Source: Pseudomonadota bacterium
GTDB taxonomy: Bacteria; Myxococcota; Polyangia; GCA-2747355; JACKDQ01
DNA length: 13,183 bases
Direction of reading: 5' to 3'
Assembly: GCA_030591195.1 (NCBI GenBank)
Contig: JAUVBO010000016.1
Location: forward strand, 1-13,183
Shown here: piece by piece, positions 6,685-13,066 of the stretch
How the letters are laid out: the number at the start of each line of letters is the position of its first letter
Numbering within the stretch: the stretch's first letter is position 1
The notes under the pieces: generated by a model
What the model saw: the letters and a program-made list of their open reading frames with translations, nothing else
Databases searched by the model: none
Told to the model about the DNA's origin: nothing
Translations under genes and position numbers: made by a program

Positions 6685-7497
6685 CTACACCGCGTCGTCT
6701 GGCGGCGAGACTCCGGCGTGGACCTCGACGTTGTTGATCCCGCTGACGGAACGCTCCAGCGCGTCGAGCTCGGCCTTGAGCGTTCGGTGGTGGCGCTCGC
6801 TGCCATCGTAGTAGACCAGCACGTTGCCAAAGTGGCTCCCGACCGAGACCTCGAGGTGCTTCTGCAGCAGGGCGGCCTTGACCTCGCACGCCAGCGCCAG
6901 ATCCAGCATCTCCTGCTTCGAGTCGCTGGTGGTCTTGAACTGGGGCATCTCGGCCGAGCGGCAGATCAGGTCTGCGGCGTCGGCCACCTCGTACTTCGGG
7001 ATGCTCAGCATCAGGTCGTGGAGCCCCGGGTCGGCCGGATCGACCCCGTAGAGGCTCTTGGTCCACTTGTGACGCTCCCGGTCGAGCTTCTTGATCATCC
7101 CGACGGCCTCGTGGTGAGTGAGGCCGTCGCGCTGCATCACGATCGAGACCCGGAGATCGAGGTCGGCGATGATCCTCACCTTGAGCACGTGGGGCACCGT
7201 CCGCAGCAGGACGCTGCCGGCCAGCCCGTGGTAGACGATGTTGTCCCGGCAGAGATGGCGCGTCAGCGCGGCCTGGATGTAGGCCACGTAGCCACGGCTG
7301 CCGTGAGTGAAACGCTCGAGGATCGAGGGGGCATCGCCGATCGCCCGCTTGAGGCTGATCTCGGGGATGTTGAACTGGTCGCTCGCCTCGAGCAGCACGT
7401 CCCGGCTGAGGCACTCGTAGCCGAGGCGGTCGGCGACCAGCTCGGCCACCGCCTTGCCCATGCTGTAGGACCCTCTCGACACGCTGATGATCGTCAC
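6685..7497 (-). CDS. Cytidylate kinase-like family protein CK-C
   Basis: A 270-residue soluble protein of the cytidylate-kinase-like family. It has the best-preserved P-loop of the four: GSYSMGK at 9-15 fits GxxxxGK, although Ala replaces the usual Ser/Thr after the lysine. Other landmarks are RDVLLEASDQFNIPEISL at 32-49, DNIVYHG at 85-91, HVLKVRIIADL at 103-113, KKLDRERHKW ending at Trp145, LYG at 149-151, and DPGLHD at 156-161, where His replaces the Tyr of the paralogues. The C-terminal 55 residues (VGSHFGNVLVYY through INNVEVHAGV) look like a small alpha/beta domain, tentatively BON-like. The start is GTG at 7497 with a G-rich ribosome site five bases before it, 54 bases after the permease stop. 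If any member of this set binds and transfers phosphate, this is the most likely one. The substrate is unknown; CMP kinase activity should not be assumed. Confidence 0.88.
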   Translation of the reverse strand: MTIISVSRGSYSMGKAVAELVADRLGYECLSRDVLLEASDQFNIPEISLKRAIGDAPSILERFTHGSRGYVAYIQAALTRHLCRDNIVYHGLAGSVLLRTVPHVLKVRIIADLDLRVSIVMQRDGLTHHEAVGMIKKLDRERHKWTKSLYGVDPADPGLHDLMLSIPKYEVADAADLICRSAEMPQFKTTSDSKQEMLDLALACEVKAALLQKHLEVSVGSHFGNVLVYYDGSERHHRTLKAELDALERSVSGINNVEVHAGVSPPDDAV

Positions 7498-7551
7498 TCG
7501 AACCCCCTCATCGCTTCTCCGCCGTCGCCATCGCGAGCTGGCCGTGAGCGC

Positions 7552-9357
7552 TCACATCCCGTATACCAGGTACATCATCGCGACCATCACCACCAGGAAC
7601 ACGACGCTCATCAGCGTCCCGGCCCTCATGAAGTCCTTGCTGGTGTACTGCCCCGGGCCCATGTACAGCGCGTTGACCTGGTGGGTCGGCAGGATGAACG
7701 AGTTGCTGGTGGCCAGCCCCACCGCCAGCGCGGCCATCCGCGGGTCGGCCTGGGCCTCGACGGCCATGTTGACCACCAGCGGGACCAGCAGCACGGTCGC
7801 GCCGACGTTCGAGATCACCAGGGTGAAGAAGGTCGACAGCAGGCCGATGACCGAGATCAGCACCAGCGGGGAGACCTTGCCGATCGCGCCGAGGATCGTC
7901 TTGGCGATCCACGCCGCGGCTCCCGTCTTCTCGGTCGCCATGCCGAGTGGGATCAGGCCGGCGAGGAGGAAGACCGTCCGCCAGTCGACGGCGCGGTAGG
8001 CCTCGTCGATCGACAGCACCCGGCTGATGACCATCCCGACGGCGCCGGCCATCAGGCAGACCGACAGCTGGAGCTTGAACCCGATGACCAGCGTCAGGGC
8101 CGTCACCAGCCAGAACCCGGCGAGCACCGCCTTTTCCGGGTGGACATCCTCGACGTCGATCGGCGTGCTGAAGAGCAGGTTGCCCTCCGACTCGACCAGG
8201 GTCAGTCGCTTCCAGGAGCCGTGGAGGTGGAGCACGTCTCCGAGCCGCAGCGGCATCTCGCCGATCTTGGCCCGGTAGGTCTCGCCGTGGCGCTGCAGGG
8301 CCATCGGGGTGACCTGGAAGCGTTCCGCGAACTGTCGCTCCCGGAGCGTCCGGCCGATCAGGACCGATCGGGGAGCGACGACAGCCTCCACCGTCCCCAC
8401 CTGCTGCTCGCCCAGGTCCCCGGTGAAGACCTGCAGCTCGGGCTTGAGCGTCATCCCCTCGCTCTCGGCCATCCGGGTGACGTCATCCGCGCGGCCATAG
8501 GCGACGAGGTCGACGTCGGACCTGATCTCGGCACCGTCCGGCGGCGAGATGACCTTGTGGTCCGGTGGCTCGACGATGCCGACGACGTTGACCAGGTAGC
8601 GCTGGCGGAGCAGGCCAACGGTCACTGGGTCGCGGTAGTGGGTATAGTCGGCGGGCGTGTGCAGCTCTCGCGCCTCGCCGATCTCCTCGGCCCGGTCCGC
8701 CTCGGCGCCCTGGTCCTCGCTGGTAGACCCTGGCGCGGTCCTGGGGAGAATCCAGCGGCCAAACAGGATGAAGCAGCCGACGCCACTGACGACCAGCGCG
8801 CCGCCGATCACCGTCACGTCGAACAGACCAAAGGGTTCGAGCTTGAACGGGATCAGCAGGTCGTTGAGCAAGATCAAGGGGCTGCTGCCGACGAGCGTCA
8901 CCGTCCCGCCGAGGATCGCCGAGAAACCGATCGGCATCAGCAGGTCGGAGATCGGGATCTTGAGGCTCTTGCTGATCCGCTGGATCGCCGGCAGGAAGAG
9001 CGCCGCGGCGCCGATGTTCTGCATGAAGCTCGAGATGAAGGCGACCGTCAGCGAGATCGCGATCACGACCCGTGACGCGCTGTTGCCGGCGATCCTGATC
9101 ACCGGGCCGACCAGGTTGTTGACCAGGCCCGTCTTGTCGAGGCCAGCGCCGATGATGATCACCGCGATGATCGACACCACCGCGTTGCTGCCGAGGCCGG
9201 AGAACGCCTCGGCCGGCGTCACCAAGCCAATCAACGGCAGGGAGACCATCAGCAGCAGCGCCACGACGTCGACGCGGACCCACTCGACGACGAAGAGAAA
9301 GACCGCGACGCCGATCGCGGCCATCACCACCAACATCTCGCCGGTCAACCCGGCCAT
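7552..9357 (-). CDS. SLC13/DASS-family anion permease with two TrkA-C (RCK_C) domains
   Basis: A 601-residue inner-membrane transporter of the divalent anion/sodium symporter superfamily. The N-terminal membrane half has helices to about residue 205 (numbered from the GTG at 9363) and the re-entrant signature SSFMQNIGAAALFLP at 111-125. A cytoplasmic insert (about 210-395) contains two TrkA-C/RCK_C-like domains: one ending IRSDVDLVAYG at 280-290, and one from VGTVEAVVAPRSVLIG to LRLGDVLHLHG at 322-382. The C-terminal membrane half has ISNVGATVLLVP at 517-528 and SFILPTHQVNALYMGPGQY at 555-573. The substrate could be sulfate, a dicarboxylate or another oxyanion. I prefer the ATG at 9357, which has GGGGGTG just before it; the GTG at 9363 adds two residues. 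It is the first gene of the five-gene operon and is divergent from CK-D. RCK_C domains in other transporters bind small ligands, including nucleotides, which makes a link to the kinase-like neighbours attractive but unproven. Confidence 0.92.
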   Translation of the reverse strand: MAGLTGEMLVVMAAIGVAVFLFVVEWVRVDVVALLLMVSLPLIGLVTPAEAFSGLGSNAVVSIIAVIIIGAGLDKTGLVNNLVGPVIRIAGNSASRVVIAISLTVAFISSFMQNIGAAALFLPAIQRISKSLKIPISDLLMPIGFSAILGGTVTLVGSSPLILLNDLLIPFKLEPFGLFDVTVIGGALVVSGVGCFILFGRWILPRTAPGSTSEDQGAEADRAEEIGEARELHTPADYTHYRDPVTVGLLRQRYLVNVVGIVEPPDHKVISPPDGAEIRSDVDLVAYGRADDVTRMAESEGMTLKPELQVFTGDLGEQQVGTVEAVVAPRSVLIGRTLRERQFAERFQVTPMALQRHGETYRAKIGEMPLRLGDVLHLHGSWKRLTLVESEGNLLFSTPIDVEDVHPEKAVLAGFWLVTALTLVIGFKLQLSVCLMAGAVGMVISRVLSIDEAYRAVDWRTVFLLAGLIPLGMATEKTGAAAWIAKTILGAIGKVSPLVLISVIGLLSTFFTLVISNVGATVLLVPLVVNMAVEAQADPRMAALAVGLATSNSFILPTHQVNALYMGPGQYTSKDFMRAGTLMSVVFLVVMVAMMYLVYGM

Positions 9358-9436
9358 CGGCACCCCCGTCTCGCGCGATCGATCAGCTCAGCAGGAAAAC
9401 CGCGCGACGGCCAACCAGATCAGCGGCGCCACGGTA

Positions 9437-9450
9437 CACCCGCCAGGGTG
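9437..9450. promoter_or_regulatory. Small inverted repeat upstream of the permease gene
   Basis: CACCC-GCCA-GGGTG forms a 5-base stem with a 4-base loop about 80-95 bases upstream of the permease start, in the 211-base divergent intergenic region. No convincing minus-strand -35/-10 pair was found; the best, TTGGAC with TGTACC, is poor. Purpose unknown. Confidence 0.2.
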
Positions 9451-9490
9451 CCAGCGTCCAACCGCGCCGGGCAGAGGACCACCAAGAGCC

Positions 9491-9519
9491 TTCACACTCG
9501 CGATGTGAGGGTCTAAGAT
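9491..9519 (+). promoter_or_regulatory. Sigma-70-type promoter for CK-D
   Basis: TTCACA (9491-9496, 5 of 6 against TTGACA), a 17-base spacer, and TAAGAT (9514-9519, 4 of 6 against TATAAT). Initiation would fall near 9526, giving a leader of about 40 bases before the CK-D start. The AT-rich stretch stands out in this GC-rich DNA. Confidence 0.55.
9492..9508. promoter_or_regulatory. Inverted repeat overlapping the CK-D promoter
   Basis: TCACA-CTCGCGA-TGTGA has perfect 5-base arms overlapping the -35 box and spacer of the CK-D promoter. The arms are those of a CRP-type site, but their order is reversed relative to TGTGA-N6-TCACA. A repressor-style operator is possible by position. Confidence 0.35.
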
Positions 9520-9568
9520 CTCGAACCTTCATTCGGGGGAGTACCAGCGGAGGAGCTCGGGAAGCGCG

Positions 9569-10399
9569 ATGTCGATCATCTCCATCTCCAGAGGATCGTA
9601 CAGTCGAGGCGTGGCCGTCGCGGAGAAGGTCGCCAGCAGCCTGCAGTACACCTGCCTCGCCCGCGACGCCGTGCTCGAGGCGTCGGACGCCTACGACGTC
9701 GAGGAGATCAAGCTCCTGCGGGCGATCGAGACCCGACCGTCGATCCTCGACCGGCTGACGGGGGGCAAGGCGCGCTACATGGCGTACATCAGGGCGACGC
9801 TGCTGAAGCACTTTCTCGCGGACAACATCGTCTACCACGGACAGGCCGGCCACTACTTCCTCCAGGGCGTCCCCCACGCGCTGAAGGTGCGGATCCTCGC
9901 CGACCCGGCCGATCGGGTCGCGAGCGTGATCGCGAGCGACGGCCTCTCCGAGGAGGAGGCGCACAAGGCGCTGGCCGCCAGCGACCGCGTTCGGCGCCAG
10001 TGGGGGCTGCACCTCTACGGCATCGACACCGAGGACGCGTCGCTCTACGACGCGGTGATCCACGTCGGCCGGATGGGCACCGACGGGGCCGCCGACACGA
10101 TCTGCAGCTTGGTCCACCACGAGGCGTTCCAGACGACGCCAGCGTCCCAGGCGGCGCTGCAGGACATGGCGCTGGCTGCCGCGGTCGAGGCCAACATCGT
10201 CGAGATGGGACAGGGCCACGAGGCCACGGTCAGCGCCCAAGATGGGGAGGTCCTGGTCAAGGTGCGCGTGCCGCGGCTCAGAGGCGGCGGCTACAGCGGG
10301 TTCCGCGAGCGGTACCTGACGGACCTCGAGGGCCGCCTGCGGGCCCAGTCGCTCTCGCTTCCCCTCATCAGGTCGCTCGAGGTGGTGTGCGACGACTGA
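9569..10399 (+). CDS. Cytidylate kinase-like family protein CK-D
   Basis: A 276-residue soluble paralogue of CK-A, with about 119 of the first 200 aligned columns identical by hand count. The P-loop region is ISISRGSYSRGVAVAEKVA (4-22), with Val where CK-C has Lys. DNIVYHG is at 85-91, HALKVRILAD at 103-112, RRQW with Trp145, LYG at 149-151, and DASLYD at 156-161. HVGRMGTDGAAD at 165-176 is nearly identical to CK-A. The C-terminal domain (about 215-276, from VSAQDGEVLVKVRV) differs most from CK-A and ends in an acidic tail. The ATG at 9569 aligns with the N-termini of the other copies; GGAGGAG lies 13 bases and GGGAAG 4 bases before it. It is transcribed away from the permease operon, from its own predicted promoter. 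It probably arose with CK-A by a more recent duplication than the one that gave CK-B. Biochemical role unknown. Confidence 0.88.
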   Translation: MSIISISRGSYSRGVAVAEKVASSLQYTCLARDAVLEASDAYDVEEIKLLRAIETRPSILDRLTGGKARYMAYIRATLLKHFLADNIVYHGQAGHYFLQGVPHALKVRILADPADRVASVIASDGLSEEEAHKALAASDRVRRQWGLHLYGIDTEDASLYDAVIHVGRMGTDGAADTICSLVHHEAFQTTPASQAALQDMALAAAVEANIVEMGQGHEATVSAQDGEVLVKVRVPRLRGGGYSGFRERYLTDLEGRLRAQSLSLPLIRSLEVVCDD

Positions 10400-10460
10400 G
10401 CCTTCGGCCCGCCGGGGACTCTGCCTCGACCTGCTGAACAAAAAAACTGCGCCAAAGATT

Positions 10461-10472
10461 GCGACGAGTCGC
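10461..10472. promoter_or_regulatory. Short palindrome between CK-D and the eight-cysteine lipoprotein
   Basis: GCGAC-GA-GTCGC, 5-base arms with a 2-base centre, in the 109-base gap upstream of the eight-cysteine lipoprotein gene. The gap also holds a run of A at 10439-10446. I see no convincing rho-independent terminator for CK-D. Confidence 0.2.
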
Positions 10473-10508
10473 CGGCGAGGTCCGTCCCTTCAGAGAGGGA
10501 GACCGCCG

Positions 10509-10856
10509 ATGCCGAGCGATCGTCAGCTAATCGCAAAGATCTTGGTGATGTGGGCGTTGTGCGTCGCGCTCGCGCTGATAGCCTGCGGCGACTCCGGCCC
10601 GGCGGCGGACGCCCCGGATCGGGCCCCCCTGAGCCGCACGGCGGCCCGGACCCCGACCAACGCCCGCTCCTGCCACGTCGGCGGCTGCGCCGGCCAGGTC
10701 TGCTCGAGCGCGGCCGGCGTGATCACCTCTTGCGACTGGCAGCCCCACTACGACTGCCTCAGCGACTCCACCTGCGGCAACTTCGACGCCGAAGGCGGCT
10801 GCGCCTGGAAGAGGACCCCCGAGCTGGTGGCCTGCCTTGCGCGCCACGGGAAATGA
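10509..10856 (+). CDS. Eight-cysteine-cluster domain lipoprotein
   Basis: A 115-residue small lipoprotein. The signal has Arg5 and Lys10, a hydrophobic stretch at about 11-24, and lipobox LIAC with the lipidated Cys26. A low-complexity linker (27-50) leads to a compact domain with exactly eight cysteines: Cys55, 60, 65, 75, 83, 89, 98 and 109, including CHVGGCAGQVC and GGCAWKRTPELVACL. This spacing fits what is annotated in myxobacterial genomes as the 'eight-cysteine-cluster domain', presumably held by disulfides outside the cytoplasm. Its function is not known. The ATG at 10509 has a GGGAG ribosome site. It is downstream of CK-D on the same strand (109-base gap), and a second cysteine-rich lipoprotein follows. 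Nothing links it functionally to the kinase-like genes except position. Confidence 0.82.
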   Translation: MPSDRQLIAKILVMWALCVALALIACGDSGPAADAPDRAPLSRTAARTPTNARSCHVGGCAGQVCSSAAGVITSCDWQPHYDCLSDSTCGNFDAEGGCAWKRTPELVACLARHGK

Positions 10857-10866
10857 GGAGGACGTG

Positions 10867-11073
10867 ATGCACCAGCCGCTCGACCAGCCGCCGCTCGACC
10901 AGCCGCCGCTCGCGGATCTCCCGACCCGACGACGAAGGCGACGGCTAGCGCAGCGCCGACGGGACACCGGAATAACCCCGACAGAACCCATAAAACCCTG
11001 TACGGTCGGATCTCCTCGAACAAGGAGCCAGGATGCTCGGTCGCCATTGGGTTTTATCGTTGATAATCGTTAA
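10867..11073 (+). CDS. Doubtful 68-residue ORF, Pro/Arg-rich
   Basis: The ATG at 10867 has an excellent AGGAGG site five bases before it. The first 18 codons have the high third-position GC of a real gene and encode a short PLDQP repeat from a 15-base tandem DNA repeat (two full copies, 10879-10908). After that the reading degenerates into an Arg run and AT-richer codons, and it overlaps the first 41 bases of the next lipoprotein gene and its putative promoter. Possible interpretations are a short leader peptide, a remnant of a longer gene, or chance. No family recognised. Confidence 0.2.
   Translation: MHQPLDQPPLDQPPLADLPTRRRRRRLAQRRRDTGITPTEPIKPCTVGSPRTRSQDARSPLGFIVDNR
10978..11006 (+). 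promoter_or_regulatory. Possible promoter for the cysteine-rich repeat lipoprotein
   Basis: CCGACA (10978-10983, 4 of 6), a 17-base spacer that is AT-rich for this region (ACCCATAAAACC), and TACGGT (11001-11006). It would give a leader of about 20 bases before the ATG at 11033. Moderate to weak match. Confidence 0.3.
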
Positions 11074-12754
11074 CTTGACCCTCGCGGGCTGCTCCTCGGA
11101 CTCGGACGATCAGCCCGACGTCGGCGTCACACCGGACGCGGGCGCCGACGCGAAGCCCGACGCGGCCAGCCCGGACACGGCCAGCCCCGACGCGGCCAGC
11201 CCCGACGCCCCGGCGGCTGACAGCGCACCCGACGCTTCGATCGCGCCCAGCGGAGTGGGACGCGCGTGCAAGGACTACACGGCGTGCGAGCCGGGCGACG
11301 TCTGCCTCGACGAGACCAAGAAGCTGCAGATGCCCGGGGGCTACTGCACGCGGCGCTGCACCGGCGCCGCCGGCGAGTGTGGCGACGACGCGATCTGCGG
11401 CAAGCTCTTCACCAGCGCCCTGTGTGTCGAGACCTGCCAGCAGGACGGCGACTGCCGCCCGGGCTACGTCTGCGAGGCGTCGTTCGTCGACTTCAAGCCC
11501 GCCGGCGGCGACAAGCTCTGCGTGCCGGGCGATCGGGCGGCGAAGCTCGGCGACCCCTGCGCCGACGAGACCGCCTGCGCGCCGGGTGTCGGCGTCTGCC
11601 TGACCGACCAGCAAGACGGCTACTGCAGCGCCTTCTGCGACCCGAAGGGGCTCGACAGCTGCGGCAGCGACGGCGAGTGCATCCCCCGCCCCGATGCACC
11701 CCTCGGCGGACTCTGCGCCAGGACCTGCGGCCAGGACAGCGAATGCCGCGGCGGCGGCGGCTACGCCTGCGTCGACAGCTTCGGCGGGATCAAGGCCCAG
11801 ACCACCGTCTGCGCCCCGGGCACCAAGGGCGCCTCCCACGGCGACCCCTGCACCCTCGCCAACGACTGCGCGCCGGGCACCGGGGTCTGCGTCGACGAGG
11901 CCCTCAACGGGCTGCCCGGCGGCTACTGCTCGATGCGCTGCGACGGGGCGACGACGCCCGACCCCTGCGGTGACGGCGCCGAGTGCGTCGGCTTCCCGGG
12001 CGGCTTCGCTTTCTGCCTCGACAGCTGCGCTGGCAGCGACGAGTGCCGCCCGGGCTACGCCTGCCTCGACCACTTCGAGAACGTCCCCGCCGCTGGCGCG
12101 GTCTGCGCGCCGGGCCAGGAACAGACCGACGTGCCGATCGGGGCCGACTGCAGCGACGGCAGCGACTGCAACGCCGGCACCCAGGCCTGCATCCCCGACT
12201 CGCCGATCTCCTCCGTGCCGGGCGGCTACTGCTCGGCGATCTGCAGCATCCAGGACAGCCTGGACTGTCCGGCGGGCGGCGTCTGCGTCGGCAACCAGAC
12301 GGCAGGCAACTGCTTCGCCAGCTGCACCACCGACGCTGACTGCGCCGCCCTGCGCTCGCCGGGTAGCACCGGCACCTACGGCTGCGCCCGGCGGTTCGCC
12401 AGCGGCCAGCTGGTCGACGGCGACGGCAAGGTCTGCACCGCGGTCAACGCCGCGGCCAAGATCGGTGACGGCTGCAGCGACGGCGCCGATTGCAACGGCG
12501 AGCTCGGCCGCTGCATCTTCGACACCGACCCGGCAGCCGCGGTGCGCTTCCCGAACGGCTACTGCACCATCGACTGCGACCCGAAGGCCACCGCGGACAC
12601 CTGCGGCGCCGGCGCGATCTGCCACGATGTCAGCAAGGGAAGCTCCCTCGGCGGCTCCTGCGTCAAGACCTGCGCCGCCGACGCCGACTGCCGCGGGGCC
12701 GAGGGCTACAGCTGCCAGGCCTCGAGCGCGGGCACGGACGCTTGCCTGCCCTGA
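11033..12754 (+). CDS. Cysteine-rich repeat lipoprotein, five 12-cysteine repeats
   Basis: A 573-residue surface-type lipoprotein. The signal peptide MLGRHWVLSLIIVNLTLAGC has lipobox LAGC with lipidated Cys20. Residues 21-73 are a low-complexity Asp/Pro/Ala linker with tandem SPDAA units. Residues 75-573 hold five homologous repeats of about 95-108 residues, starting near 75, 171, 268, 368 and 476. Each begins xGxxC and contains a (G/N)GYC segment (DGYC in repeat 2) and a D(C/E)xxx...G(Y)xC segment; repeats 1 and 5, counted in full, have 12 cysteines each. The even count and regular spacing suggest disulfide-bonded modules outside the cytoplasm. Such linker-plus-cysteine-repeat lipoproteins are common in myxobacteria and mostly uncharacterised; adhesion or surface binding is a guess. 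The ATG at 11033 has AAGGAG six bases before it. The gene ends just before a hairpin at 12769. Confidence 0.87.
   Translation: MLGRHWVLSLIIVNLTLAGCSSDSDDQPDVGVTPDAGADAKPDAASPDTASPDAASPDAPAADSAPDASIAPSGVGRACKDYTACEPGDVCLDETKKLQMPGGYCTRRCTGAAGECGDDAICGKLFTSALCVETCQQDGDCRPGYVCEASFVDFKPAGGDKLCVPGDRAAKLGDPCADETACAPGVGVCLTDQQDGYCSAFCDPKGLDSCGSDGECIPRPDAPLGGLCARTCGQDSECRGGGGYACVDSFGGIKAQTTVCAPGTKGASHGDPCTLANDCAPGTGVCVDEALNGLPGGYCSMRCDGATTPDPCGDGAECVGFPGGFAFCLDSCAGSDECRPGYACLDHFENVPAAGAVCAPGQEQTDVPIGADCSDGSDCNAGTQACIPDSPISSVPGGYCSAICSIQDSLDCPAGGVCVGNQTAGNCFASCTTDADCAALRSPGSTGTYGCARRFASGQLVDGDGKVCTAVNAAAKIGDGCSDGADCNGELGRCIFDTDPAAAVRFPNGYCTIDCDPKATADTCGAGAICHDVSKGSSLGGSCVKTCAADADCRGAEGYSCQASSAGTDACLP
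11162..11206 (+). repeat. 15-base tandem repeat encoding the SPDAA-type linker
   Basis: Three consecutive copies of a unit close to GCGGCCAGCCCCGAC (11162-11176, 11177-11191, 11192-11206), with two mismatches in total. The period is a multiple of three, so copy-number change would only alter the linker length of the lipoprotein. Confidence 0.6.
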
Positions 12755-12768
12755 GCTCGCTTCGGGCT

Positions 12769-12786
12769 GGCTCGCCTCGGCGGGCC
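12769..12786. terminator. Hairpin after the cysteine-rich lipoprotein gene
   Basis: GGCTCGC-CTCG-GCGGGCC forms a 7-base stem (one T-G pair) with a 4-base loop. It lies 14 bases after the lipoprotein stop and 4 bases before the stop of the convergent small ORF. No T tract follows, so it is a structural candidate only. Confidence 0.35.
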
Positions 12787-12790
12787 TGAG

Positions 12791-12877
12791 CTACCGCCAG
12801 CGGTCGCTCGACACGACGTAAAAGAAGATCACGACCACCAGGGCCAGGATCGGCATGCCGTAGAAGATGCCTTCCAT
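12791..12877 (-). CDS. Small 28-residue single-span membrane protein (predicted)
   Basis: ATG at 12877 to TAG at 12791. The peptide begins MEGIFYGMP, has a clear transmembrane stretch ILALVVVIFFYVV (residues 10-22) and ends SSDRWR, giving a positively charged C-terminus. Third codon positions are G or C in about 25 of 27 codons, as in genuine genes here, and the hydrophobic pattern is unlikely by chance. No clear ribosome site precedes the ATG. An in-frame TTG 13 codons upstream, preceded by AGAGGGA, could be an alternative start. It is convergent with the cysteine-rich lipoprotein and divergent from the MFS gene. I do not recognise a family; small accessory membrane peptides of this shape often stabilise larger complexes, but no partner is evident. 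Confidence 0.5.
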   Translation of the reverse strand: MEGIFYGMPILALVVVIFFYVVSSDRWR

Positions 12878-13066
12878 CGGCCATAGAGTGGCGCGTTTTG
12901 GCGCTGGCGACAATGATCCCTCTGGGCGCGGGCCAAGATCCGCGTCGCGAGCTTCGTCGCGCACCGCGTAACGCCTCGCCCGCTTCGCCCGTATCGACCC
13001 CCGGATGAGGATGCGGCGCGCAGGTGGAGCACACCGGTCGTGTTCGAAGAAAGCTCCAGGATCCCG

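Noticed and set aside
6523..9075. Plus-strand open frame of 850 codons spanning the permease, CK-C and CK-B genes
   Set aside because: Asp/His/Arg/Gln-rich, no motif, and it crosses three well-supported opposite-strand genes and their gaps; a GC artefact.
9440..9460. Sigma-54-like site (TGGCAC on the minus strand) upstream of the permease
   Set aside because: The -24-like TGGCAC is present but no TTGC element follows at the required spacing.
9492..9508. CRP/FNR binding site
   Set aside because: The half-sites are in reverse order (TCACA first, TGTGA second) and the spacing is 7, not 6, so it does not fit the CRP consensus; kept only as a generic inverted repeat.
2898..10399. Calling the four kinase-like genes cmk (true cytidylate kinase)
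   Set aside because: The P-loop and nucleotide-binding motifs differ from housekeeping CMP kinase, and one copy lacks the loop entirely; only family-level naming is justified.
11054..12625. 523-codon minus-strand frame opposite the cysteine-rich lipoprotein
   Set aside because: Ala/Val/Gly/Arg-only composition reflects the antisense of the GGC/TGC/GAC-rich repeats.
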